Assembly: GCF_900116445.1 (NCBI RefSeq)
Contig: NZ_FPBH01000005.1
Coordinates: forward strand, 186,001-250,000
Direction of reading: 5' to 3'
Length of the DNA: 64,000 bases
Source: Paraburkholderia aspalathi
GTDB taxonomy: Bacteria; Pseudomonadota; Gammaproteobacteria; Burkholderiales; Burkholderiaceae
Part shown: piece by piece, positions 1 to 7,306 of the stretch
Layout: each line of letters begins with the position of its first letter
Numbering within the stretch: the stretch's first letter is position 1
Made by a program: the position numbers and the translations under genes
Notes under the pieces: generated by a model
Databases searched by the model: none
Seen by the model: the letters and a program-made list of their open reading frames with translations, nothing else
Told to the model about the DNA's origin: nothing

Positions 1-489
1 GCCGTGATGACGGCGATCCTCGCGACGATCGGCGCACTGTGTGCCTACCAGAGCGGCAACAGCGAAAATCTGGCGCTGTACTACAAGAACGAAGCCGCCA
101 TTAAAAAGACCGAAGCGTCGAATCAATGGAACTACTACCAGGCCAAGGGCGAGAAAGAGAATCTCGCTGAACTCGGCGCGGCGCTGTCGCTCGGCAATAC
201 CGATGCGCACGCGAAGTTCGCCGCCGACGTCGACAAGTACAAGCAGCAGAAAGAGCCGATCCGCGCGAAGGCTGAAGCGATCGAAAGGGAAGTCGTGGAC
301 AACGACGCTAAAAGCGAAGCGTTGCTGCATGGCCATCATCGCTGGGCGCAGGCCACGACCTTGATTCAGGTGGCCATCGCCCTCTGCGCGATCACGTTGC
401 TGACCCGCAAGAAATGGCTACGCAATCTGTCGTTCGGGATTGCGGCTGCGGGTGTGGTCACTGCCGCTGTGGCCTTCTTTTCGGCGTGA
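1..489 (+). CDS. DUF4337 family membrane protein, 5'-truncated by the window edge
   Basis: The reading frame is open from the first base and ends at 489, so the true start most likely lies outside the window; 162 residues are visible. It begins in a hydrophobic stretch (MTAILATIGALCAYQSG), continues with a charged alpha-helical middle rich in Lys/Glu/Ala (YYKNEAAIKKTEASNQW, NYYQAKGEKENLAEL), and closes with two predicted membrane helices near residues 118-134 and 142-160. This helix, soluble coil, two-helix order and the YYKNEA...QWNYYQAK pattern match the DUF4337 family of small inner-membrane proteins, whose function is unknown. The next gene is convergent. Confidence 0.75.
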   Translation, partial: AVMTAILATIGALCAYQSGNSENLALYYKNEAAIKKTEASNQWNYYQAKGEKENLAELGAALSLGNTDAHAKFAADVDKYKQQKEPIRAKAEAIEREVVDNDAKSEALLHGHHRWAQATTLIQVAIALCAITLLTRKKWLRNLSFGIAAAGVVTAAVAFFSA

Positions 490-563
490 TTTCGCAAATG
501 ACGTTTGCCGCGATGCTCGGCATGGCGTGCGTCAGTTGATCCGGTAAGTTACCTACGTACGGT

Positions 564-1841
564 TCAATGCGCGCGGCCGCGCGCGGCACGCTCGAGCAAC
601 AGTTCGCGCTCGCGAGCATTGCGCGTCATGCCGGCAGCGCGTTCGAATTCGGCGCACGCCTCTTCCACGCGGCCGAGTTTCTCCAGCAGATCGCCGCGCA
701 CGCTCGGCAACCAGTGATAGTTCGCGAGCGCAGCATCGGCGGCGAGCGCGTCGACGATTTCCAGACCGGCAGCCGGTCCGAATGCCATGCCGACTGCCAC
801 CGCCCGATTCAACTCCACCACCGGCGAAGGCGTCACCTGCGCCAGCGCGTCGTACAACGCGACGATCTGCGCCCAATCGGTCTCTTCGGCACGGCGGGCA
901 CGCGCGTGGCACGCGGCCAGCGCAGCCTGCAGCGCATAGGGACCGCTCGCGCCGCCCAACGCGTGCGCGGTGCCGAGCGCGGTCAGCCCACGGCGGATCA
1001 GCAGCGGGTCCCAGCGGCTGCGGTCCTGGTCGAGCAGCAGCACCGGTCGGCCCTCGGCATCGGTGCGCGCATGCGTACGCGACGCCTGGATTTCCATCAA
1101 CGCGACGAGGCCATGCACTTCGCTTTCGTCCGGCACGAGTCCGCTCAGCACACGCCCCAGCAGCAGCGCTTCCGCGCACAACGCCGGACGCATCCAGTCG
1201 TCGCCGGTTGTGGCCGAATAGCCTTCGTTGAAAATCAGATAGATCACCTGCAGCACCGACGCGAGCCGCGGCGCACGCGCATCCGCCTGCGGCACCTCGA
1301 ACGGCACTTTGGCCGCAGACAACGTGCGTTTGGCTCGCACGATGCGCTGCGCGATGGTCGGCTCGGGCACGAGAAACGCGCGCGCGATTTCGTCAGTGGT
1401 GAGGCCGCCGAGCAGGCGCAACGTCAGCGCGACGCGTGCGTCGGTGGACAACACCGGGTGGCACGCCGTGAACACCAGGCGCAGCAGGTCGTCGCCGATA
1501 TCGTCGGCGCGTGCGGCATCGAGGGTATCGACGAAATCCGGCACGAGGTGCGCCTCCATTGCGTCGAGATCGTGTCCCAACTCTTCACGCTTGCGAGCAT
1601 GCAGCGCTTCCTGGCGCAAGCGGTCGAGGGCGCGGTTCTTCGCGGTCGCCATCAGCCACGCTCCCGGGTTGTCGGGCACGCCCGCGTCAGGCCAATGTTC
1701 GAGCGCCGCCACCAGCGCGTCCTGCGCCAGCTCTTCGGCGAGCCCCACGTCACGCACGATCCGCGCGACGTGGGCGATGACCTTGGCGGATTCGATCCGC
1801 CAGACTGCCTCGATGGCACGATGGGTGGCCGGTTTTGTCAC
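564..1841 (-). CDS. ECF-type RNA polymerase sigma factor, ECF42 group
   Basis: A 425-residue sigma-70 family factor. Sigma region 2 is seen near residues 30-80 (GLAEELAQDALVAALEHWP, NRALDRLR) and region 4 near 139-175 (LTTDEIARAFLVPEPTIAQR). It is far longer than ordinary ECF factors of about 180-200 residues: the last 240 residues form a helical, TPR-like extension typical of the ECF42 group, which has no anti-sigma factor and is always next to DGPF/YciI proteins. Both traits are present here. The start is GTG at 1841, four bases after the stop of the upstream VOC gene, so the two are translationally close. It is the last gene of the operon at 564-3316. Confidence 0.88.
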   Translation of the reverse strand: MTKPATHRAIEAVWRIESAKVIAHVARIVRDVGLAEELAQDALVAALEHWPDAGVPDNPGAWLMATAKNRALDRLRQEALHARKREELGHDLDAMEAHLVPDFVDTLDAARADDIGDDLLRLVFTACHPVLSTDARVALTLRLLGGLTTDEIARAFLVPEPTIAQRIVRAKRTLSAAKVPFEVPQADARAPRLASVLQVIYLIFNEGYSATTGDDWMRPALCAEALLLGRVLSGLVPDESEVHGLVALMEIQASRTHARTDAEGRPVLLLDQDRSRWDPLLIRRGLTALGTAHALGGASGPYALQAALAACHARARRAEETDWAQIVALYDALAQVTPSPVVELNRAVAVGMAFGPAAGLEIVDALAADAALANYHWLPSVRGDLLEKLGRVEEACAEFERAAGMTRNARERELLLERAARGRAH

Positions 1842-1845
1842 GGGA

Positions 1846-2253
1846 TCAGCCCGCTGCCTTGGCGTTCGGATCCATGTAGATCAGCTCCCAGATGTGTCCG
1901 TCGATATCTTCGAAGCCGTGCCCGTACATGAAACCGTAGTCCTGCGGCGCGCGCGGCACCGTGCCGCCAGCGGCAAGCGCCTTCGCGACCAGCGCATCCA
2001 CCTCGCCCCGGCTCTCGCACGAGAGACCCACCAACGCCTCGGTGCTTTCCTTCGGATTGCAAAGCGACTTGCGCGTGAAGGACTTGAACAGGTCCTTGAC
2101 CAGCAGCATCGCGTAGAGGTTCTCGCCGAGAATCAGACACGCGGCCTGCCCGTTGGTGAATTGCGCCTCAAAGCTGAAACCGATCGTGCTGAAAAATGCC
2201 TTCGACCGTTCGAGATCGTCGACAGCGAGATTGACGTAGATCTGCTTATGCAT
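1846..2253 (-). CDS. VOC-family (glyoxalase/bleomycin-resistance-like) protein
   Basis: 135 residues. The start at 2253 is chosen because homologous proteins begin MHKQIYVNLAVDDLERSKAFF..., a classic first beta-strand and helix of the VOC fold; an in-frame upstream extension to 2316 has no family resemblance. The C-terminal half carries the second module ending in GHIWELIYMDP, where the Glu is the usual metal ligand position. This PhnB-like subgroup is often found beside ECF sigma factors and YciI proteins. The substrate is unknown. It lies between the SRPBCC gene (85 bases upstream) and the sigma factor gene (4 bases downstream). Confidence 0.85.
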   Translation of the reverse strand: MHKQIYVNLAVDDLERSKAFFSTIGFSFEAQFTNGQAACLILGENLYAMLLVKDLFKSFTRKSLCNPKESTEALVGLSCESRGEVDALVAKALAAGGTVPRAPQDYGFMYGHGFEDIDGHIWELIYMDPNAKAAG

Positions 2254-2337
2254 GATGAAATCCAGTGATCGGGTTGGGCGCTCGCCGGGGCGGCGCATTG
2301 CGTCGTAGTCCGCCACGCATGCAGCGTTCCCGCGTAC

Positions 2338-2865
2338 TCAGCTCGCCTCGGCCAGCGTTTTCAGATTGCTCAGGCCATCTTCGAAATCCTTGCCGACCAT
2401 GCGGTCCATGCTGACGAACACCTGCATCAGCTTCGACAGAAACGGCGCTGGCCCATACATCGCCCAGGTGACCTGAGTCGCGCCGGCCTCCGGCTTCAAC
2501 GTGAAATCGGCCATGTTATGGGCCTCGAACGGCTTGATAAAATCGAGGTTCATCGTCACGTTCGCCGGCGCCGCCGTGTCGACGATCTCCATCTGCCCCA
2601 CCCCAACCTTTTCGCCTTGCCACGCATAGCGCGCACCCTTGCCGCTCGGCGTGCCGCTGTAAGTGCCCTGCGCCGCGGGATCTTTGCGCAGGAACGGATT
2701 CCAGCGATTGAACTGATGCAGGTCGTCGATCAAGCCGTAGACCCGCTCGGGCGGCGCCTCGATGCGCACACTGCGTTCGATCCGAAAATTGTCCGGCCGC
2801 GTCGCCGCGTAGATGAGCAGCAGACCCACCGCCGCAACGACGGTGATCAGAATAACTTTGAGCAT
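2338..2865 (-). CDS. SRPBCC family protein (polyketide cyclase/START-like) with N-terminal membrane anchor
   Basis: 175 residues starting at 2865 (MLKVILITVVAAVG...). A single hydrophobic helix (residues 2-20) is followed by an SRPBCC domain with the typical opening RSVRIEAPPERVYGLIDDLHQFNRWNPF, and later MNLDFIKPFEAHN and VTWAMYGPAPF. The fold binds hydrophobic ligands in a deep pocket; the ligand here cannot be told from sequence. It is one of the accessory genes that commonly travel with ECF42 sigma factors and DGPF proteins. A longer in-frame start at 3006 would overlap the DGPF gene and lacks homology, so it is rejected. Confidence 0.83.
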   Translation of the reverse strand: MLKVILITVVAAVGLLLIYAATRPDNFRIERSVRIEAPPERVYGLIDDLHQFNRWNPFLRKDPAAQGTYSGTPSGKGARYAWQGEKVGVGQMEIVDTAAPANVTMNLDFIKPFEAHNMADFTLKPEAGATQVTWAMYGPAPFLSKLMQVFVSMDRMVGKDFEDGLSNLKTLAEAS

Positions 2866-2902
2866 GATGAATCCTCTCGATGTGGCCGGATCGGCGTCGC
2901 GA

Positions 2903-3316
2903 TTAATGTTTGGCCGCGTCCAGCTTGCGGAAGCGGTCCACTTCCGGGCTCGGCTCGAAGTCCTCGAGTTCATATAGCTGCCGCACTTCGATTTCGCCTT
3001 CGGCATCCTCGCCGAACGGCGCCGGGAAGCGCCGCGCCCATTCCATGGCTTCTTCGCGGGAGCGAACCTGAATCAGGGTGTAGCCGGCGATCAGTTCCTT
3101 GGTTTCCGCGAACGGACCGTCGATCACCGTGCGCTTGCCCCCGCTGTAGTGGATACGCCAGCCTTTAGAACTCGGCTTCAGACCGGTTGCGTCGAGGAGC
3201 ACACCGGCCTTGGCCAGTTCTTCATGGTAGGCGCCCATCGCCGCCATCAGGGCTTCGTCCGGCTGGCCGCCGGCTTCGCTGACGGCCGTCGCCTTCACTA
3301 TGATCATGAATCGCAT
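2903..3316 (-). CDS. DGPF-domain YciI family protein
   Basis: 137 residues. The family signature IDGPFAETKELIAGY lies near residues 64-79, and the N-terminus MRFMIIVKA is the usual first strand. YciI/DGPF proteins are small ferredoxin-fold proteins, almost invariably adjacent to ECF42 sigma genes, and are required for at least some of their output in other bacteria; the biochemical role is unclear. The C-terminal 25 residues (ELEDFEPSPEVDRFRKLDAAKH) extend beyond the minimal domain. It is the first gene after the ECF42-like promoter at 3387-3413, so it probably heads the autoregulated operon. Confidence 0.88.
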   Translation of the reverse strand: MRFMIIVKATAVSEAGGQPDEALMAAMGAYHEELAKAGVLLDATGLKPSSKGWRIHYSGGKRTVIDGPFAETKELIAGYTLIQVRSREEAMEWARRFPAPFGEDAEGEIEVRQLYELEDFEPSPEVDRFRKLDAAKH

Positions 3317-3386
3317 CGCAATCGCTCCTGGGGTGGTGTGTAGTTGGTGGAGAGCCGTTATCTGTTTGCTGGCTCCTTATTCACAC

Positions 3387-3413
3387 GACGAGCGATGCGT
3401 GGCCAGATCGACA
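3387..3413 (-). promoter_or_regulatory. ECF42-like promoter upstream of the DGPF/sigma operon
   Basis: On the minus strand TGTCGA (3408-3413) is followed after exactly 17 bases by CGTC (3387-3390). This equals the ECF42 target motif as I recall it from Streptomyces work (TGTCGA at -35, CGA/TC at -10). It lies about 70 bases upstream of the DGPF start codon at 3316, oriented toward the sigma gene, which suggests autoregulation. Confidence 0.6.
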
Positions 3414-3471
3414 TGTTTGTCGTTAGCCTAGGGAAAACCCCCAGAAAATAGTTACGAATGGGCAAACCCGC

Positions 3472-3825
3472 TTATAGGAAACAAGGCCCGAGCTTGCGGA
3501 CTTCGACAGTGCACCACGAGGCCGCCGGGCAGGCTTGCGCGATCGCCACCGCTTCTTCGCGGGTTTCAACATCGAGCAGGTAGAAGCCGCCGATCATTTC
3601 CTTGGCTTCGGCGAACGGACCATCGAGCAGTTTCGCTTGACCGTCGCGCACCTGCACGCGCACGGCGTCATTCGTGGAGGTCAGCGCTTCGGCTGCGACC
3701 AGCTTGCCGCGCTCTTTGAGTCCGGTAGCGAAACGCACCATCTGGTCATAAACCTCGCGCCCCGCCTGCTCACCGCGTTCGACGCGTTGATTCGGGGGTT
3801 CGACGATAAGCAGCATGTAAGACAT
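3472..3825 (-). CDS. second DGPF-domain YciI family protein
   Basis: 117 residues from the ATG at 3825 (MSYMLLIVEPPNQR...). The signature LLDGPFAEAKEMIGGFYLLD is seen near residues 67-86. It is a shorter, diverged paralogue of the protein encoded at 2903-3316, with a different C-terminus (EVRKLGPCFL). It is separated from that gene by 155 bases containing the ECF42-like promoter, so it may be transcribed separately or read through. I found no matching ECF42 motif directly upstream of this gene. Having two DGPF proteins with one sigma factor is common in this family. Confidence 0.85.
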   Translation of the reverse strand: MSYMLLIVEPPNQRVERGEQAGREVYDQMVRFATGLKERGKLVAAEALTSTNDAVRVQVRDGQAKLLDGPFAEAKEMIGGFYLLDVETREEAVAIAQACPAASWCTVEVRKLGPCFL

Positions 3826-4054
3826 GGCGTCTCCGATTGATCGCGCCGCGCAGTGAACACCAGCGAGGCGTACCACGGCAAGAGCGCGCTTACAGTTGGG
3901 TTGCGAAAGCCAGTCTAGCAAGCGCGGATGACTCCAGCAAACCCGTTTCACTGCCCGGGCACCCGCGGACCGCAAGCCCTACGGACACTCGTAATACAGT
4001 TGCGGCACATGGATTGCTGCTTCGGTTGCATCGATACACATCCGAGGTGACATC

Positions 4055-4243
4055 ATGCGAAATCGATCTGGTCTGGGCGTTATTGCGATGGTATTGGCGC
4101 TACTGACATTGATGGCCGGCTGTACCCTTGGCGGTGCGGCAGCAGGCGGCGTGATCGGTAACGAGGCGACCAATCACAGCGCGGTCGGCACAGTCGGCGG
4201 CGCAGTAGCCGGCGGCATTATCGGACACGAATTGGGCAAATAA
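4055..4243 (+). CDS. small glycine-zipper lipoprotein
   Basis: 62 residues. An N-terminal signal with a lipobox (LMAGC, Cys near residue 23) is followed by two Gly-rich segments with GxxxG spacing (GGAAAGGVIGNEA, GGAVAGGIIGHELGK), the pattern of the glycine-zipper 2TM domain found in SlyB/OsmB-like outer-membrane lipoproteins. It is probably an envelope protein; the exact role is unknown. It stands alone between the DGPF gene (divergent) and the large lipoprotein gene at 4535. Confidence 0.75.
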   Translation: MRNRSGLGVIAMVLALLTLMAGCTLGGAAAGGVIGNEATNHSAVGTVGGAVAGGIIGHELGK

Positions 4244-4276
4244 TTAGCGCCTGAACTGTCTGAAGCAATTCGATCA

Positions 4277-4320
4277 GAGAATATGGCGGGTCCGCAAACG
4301 CGACTACCCTTCATATTCTC
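4277..4320. repeat. inverted repeat GAGAATATG / CATATTCTC
   Basis: A perfect 9-base inverted repeat (arms 4277-4285 and 4312-4320) with a 26-base spacer sits in the 291-base non-coding stretch between 4243 and 4535. The rest of that stretch is comparatively AT-rich and shows no gene. It could be a pair of operator half-sites or a weak stem for the end of the glycine-zipper transcript; there is no T-run. Confidence 0.4.
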
Positions 4321-4534
4321 CTATTCAGTCGTTCTCCCACGCGACACAACAACACCACTTTGAAGTATTCTCCCAACGCTTAAGCGCGCGTCGCGAACGC
4401 ATTGTGTGTGGATTAAAGGCAGCAAATAATCTGCTTTCAATTCGATAAACCGACGCGGCAAATGCAATCGAATTTATCGGCATAATCTGCCGGCATAACA
4501 AACTAATCATAGAAACAGGGCATCGGGGAAATTC

Positions 4535-6493
4535 ATGCATCGATCGTTAGTGCGTAGCGGCGTCGCGGCCGCAGTGGCCTTTGCGTTGTTCCAACTCGGC
4601 GGTTGTGGCGGCGGCGGTTCCAGTTCAACGTCGTCGAGCACGTCGACGGTCACGGCCACCTCGGTGAACGGCACGGTCGCCGCCGGCAGCGCCGTAGTGG
4701 GCGCAACCGTCACGCTGACCGATGCGACCGGCGCTCAGGCCACGGCAACCACCAACACCCAGGGCGCGTACACGATCTCGGTGAAGGGCATGACCGCGCC
4801 ATTCCTGATCGTCGCCACCGACGCCGCCGGCATCTCCGCCCCGCTCGTCTCCGTGCTCGCCAAACTGCCGAATGGCACGGCGCCGGCTGTCGCCAACGTC
4901 ACCACGCTGACCACCGCGATTGCCGCCATGCTGACAGCCTCGGGCAACCCGCTCGACCTCGCGTCCACCACGGCACTGGCCAAGGTGACGCTGCCGTCCG
5001 TGCAGATCGCCACCATCACGCTCGACACGATGCTGACGAAAATCCTCACGCAGAACGGCATACTGACGGCGGGCTTCGATCCGATCGGTACGGCCTTTAC
5101 GCCGAACCACACCGGCGCCGATGCGGTGATCGATACGGTGTCGGTCGTATCGGCGGCCAACGGCGGCCTCTTGCTGCTATCGAATGCGGCGCCGGGCACG
5201 ACCATCGCGCTGAACAACCAGACTGCCCAATCGATCGCACTGGCAGCGCCGTCCGCGGCGGCCAACTATCTGGAACCGCTTGCGTCTCTGCTGACGGCCT
5301 GCGCGGCGACCGGCACGCTCAACACGTCATGCTCGCCGGCCATCGACTCCGCTTACCTCGAAAGCGGCTCGACCGATCTGGCCGTAGCCCACAGCCTGAC
5401 GGAAGCGACCTTAACGGGTGCGGTGTTCGGTTCGCCGAAGACGCTCGCCTTCTTCACCCGCAATGGCAAGCAGCTCGCGCTCGTGCAGTTGCCGGTCACG
5501 CTGGCGAGCGGCACGCCAACAGCGCTCTACACCATCGCGCAACAGCTCTCCACGCCCGTCACGCTCGCCAGCGGCACACAACTCGGCTGGGATCTCATCG
5601 GAAATCAGTCGCAATTCGCTGTGGCGATCATGTCCCAAATCCAGCGTCGCACTTTCCTCGATTCGAAGTTGAGCGATGTGAACCGCTACGAGTCGGGTCT
5701 TAAGATTGCGATCCCGACTACTTCGAATCCGACGGTGTATTCGGCTTCCGTCACGGGACCTGGCCTCGCTGCACCGATCTGGCTGATGCAGCGCAATGCG
5801 CTCGGTATCAGTTCGCTGGGTCTGTCGGATCAGCCGTTGAGCGCTGCGCCGGTTTCGCCCGCGACAACCAGCAGCAATACGGAGCTGTATCGCTGGTCAT
5901 GGCAATCGCTGTCGTCGACTGCGAATTTCACGCCGGCGGCTTCGAGCGGATACTACTCGGCGCAATCGATCGACGCGAGCACCGTGCCGCTCTACTCGAC
6001 CTACACCGTGACGTTCTACGACCAGAACGGCGCGCAACTCGGCCAGTCGTCGATCATCAATCCGGGCAGCCCGTTGAACGCGGCGGCGGGTAGCACCGTT
6101 GCGTGGCCGACGCTGCTGCCGGACTTCGCGACCCAGTTCCTCACGCCAGCCGGATCGCTGGCCAGCGTGCAGTACGCGATGAGCGTGACGTGGTCGAGCC
6201 TCGTGAATGGACAGAATCTCGCGTATCCGGTGACGTCCGTGCAGATTCAGGCCTCCCCTGGAACGAGCACCGGCTCGACGACTGCAATCAATGGCTTCTC
6301 GATTGGTGCGCCGAACAACACCACGGTCGGTCAGTATCAAACCACCGTCTTTGCAGGAGTCAATGCCGCGGGTGTACAGACTTGCACGAACTGCCCGTTC
6401 CCGGCGTTGACGTCCGGTGGTTCGCGGCTCGTGCAGTTGGGTGGCGGACGGAGTGGAATCACGTACTACGACATGACGCAGTACAACGATTAG
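4535..6493 (+). CDS. large surface lipoprotein with carboxypeptidase-regulatory-like domain
   Basis: 652 residues. The N-terminal signal ends in a lipobox (LGGCGGGGSSS, Cys near 24) followed by a Ser/Thr linker, typical of Burkholderia surface lipoproteins. Residues 42-100 (VNGTVAAGSAVVGATVTLTD, NTQGAYTISVKG) resemble the carboxypeptidase-regulatory-like beta-sandwich found in many cell-surface proteins. The remaining 550 residues are low in charge, rich in Ala/Ser/Thr and of unknown fold; a CTNCPF motif near the C-terminus may form a disulphide. No enzymatic motif is visible. It is a monocistronic-looking gene followed by a convergent small gene. Confidence 0.75.
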   Translation: MHRSLVRSGVAAAVAFALFQLGGCGGGGSSSTSSSTSTVTATSVNGTVAAGSAVVGATVTLTDATGAQATATTNTQGAYTISVKGMTAPFLIVATDAAGISAPLVSVLAKLPNGTAPAVANVTTLTTAIAAMLTASGNPLDLASTTALAKVTLPSVQIATITLDTMLTKILTQNGILTAGFDPIGTAFTPNHTGADAVIDTVSVVSAANGGLLLLSNAAPGTTIALNNQTAQSIALAAPSAAANYLEPLASLLTACAATGTLNTSCSPAIDSAYLESGSTDLAVAHSLTEATLTGAVFGSPKTLAFFTRNGKQLALVQLPVTLASGTPTALYTIAQQLSTPVTLASGTQLGWDLIGNQSQFAVAIMSQIQRRTFLDSKLSDVNRYESGLKIAIPTTSNPTVYSASVTGPGLAAPIWLMQRNALGISSLGLSDQPLSAAPVSPATTSSNTELYRWSWQSLSSTANFTPAASSGYYSAQSIDASTVPLYSTYTVTFYDQNGAQLGQSSIINPGSPLNAAAGSTVAWPTLLPDFATQFLTPAGSLASVQYAMSVTWSSLVNGQNLAYPVTSVQIQASPGTSTGSTTAINGFSIGAPNNTTVGQYQTTVFAGVNAAGVQTCTNCPFPALTSGGSRLVQLGGGRSGITYYDMTQYND

Positions 6494-6533
6494 AGCCGGA
6501 CAAACGAGAAACGCCGGCCCATCGCAGCGGCTT

Positions 6534-6815
6534 TCACGTAGCTGGCAACAGCGACCGGGCCTGCTCGAGAAGTGCGCGGGACGCCGCAAACTCGTTGCGT
6601 CCCGCCATCGTCAGTGCGGCGTGGCCGGTGCTCGCGAACAGTTCGTCGTTGGACGTTACGACTGCATTCGAACCGGCACCCGGCTGGTCGTAGCGGCGAA
6701 AGAACGCGAGCATCTGGAACGCGTCGAGTCGCCAGTCCTCTGGACCGGCCTTGGCCAGAAGCTCAGCGGCGGCCGCCAGTTGCCGCGTGGCGGCGAGGAA
6801 TTCAGAGCGTTCCAT
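6534..6815 (-). CDS. small hypothetical protein
   Basis: 93 residues from ATG at 6815, chosen because AAGGAG lies about 10 bases upstream and the product (MERSEFLAATRQLAAAAELL...) is a plausible soluble alpha-helical protein; the in-frame extension to 6929 has no ribosome-binding site. No family is recognised. It is convergent with the large lipoprotein gene and co-directional with the copper operon, from which it is separated by 140 bases. Confidence 0.55.
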   Translation of the reverse strand: MERSEFLAATRQLAAAAELLAKAGPEDWRLDAFQMLAFFRRYDQPGAGSNAVVTSNDELFASTGHAALTMAGRNEFAASRALLEQARSLLPAT

Positions 6816-6955
6816 GACACCTGTCTCCTTGTGGGTCGCCGTCACCGGGCGTTCTGAGAGTTTAGCGCAGGACTTCAATAGGCCATCGACCCAGCCGTAG
6901 TCTTGCAAACTCGCAGGCCCAAGCAACAAGCCCGCGAGTTTGCATCAACAACGCG

Positions 6956-7306
6956 TCACGACGCTTTTTCCAGCTTCACGATGGTCATCGTGCCGTCGAC
7001 GTCTTCAACGCGGACCTTCACTTTGTCGCCTTCGTGAATCTGCTTGATCATCGCGGCGTCCTTCGCCTTGAAGGCCATGGTCATGGCCGGCATCCCGACG
7101 TTCTGCAGCGCGCCGTGTTTCAGCGTGACCATGCCGGAGGCCGAGTCCACTTTTCGCACCACCGCGTCCGTGAGGGCCGCATTCGGCGAGTCCTTTGAAG
7201 CCGCCGGCTTCATGGACATGTTCATCCCTGCCATATCGTCGCCCGCAAACGCGGGGGCCGCAGCAATGCTACCGAAAGCAGCAAACGCAACAATCCATTT
7301 CTTCAT
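6956..7306 (-). CDS. cusF: periplasmic copper-binding protein, CusF-like
   Basis: 116 residues. A signal peptide (about residues 1-21, ending AFA) is followed by a Met/Asp-rich linker ([10 protein letters not shown]) and a CusF OB-fold domain. In E. coli CusF the metal ligands are His36, Trp44, Met47 and Met49; the same spacing here gives His64, Met72, Met75 and Met77, so the capping Trp is replaced by Met. The gene overlaps the cusA stop by four bases (ATGA), so it is the last member of the cusCBAF operon. Role: periplasmic Cu(I)/Ag(I) chaperone delivering metal to CusB. Confidence 0.88.
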   Translation of the reverse strand: MKKWIVAFAAFGSIAAAPAFAGDDMAGMNMSMKPAASKDSPNAALTDAVVRKVDSASGMVTLKHGALQNVGMPAMTMAFKAKDAAMIKQIHEGDKVKVRVEDVDGTMTIVKLEKAS

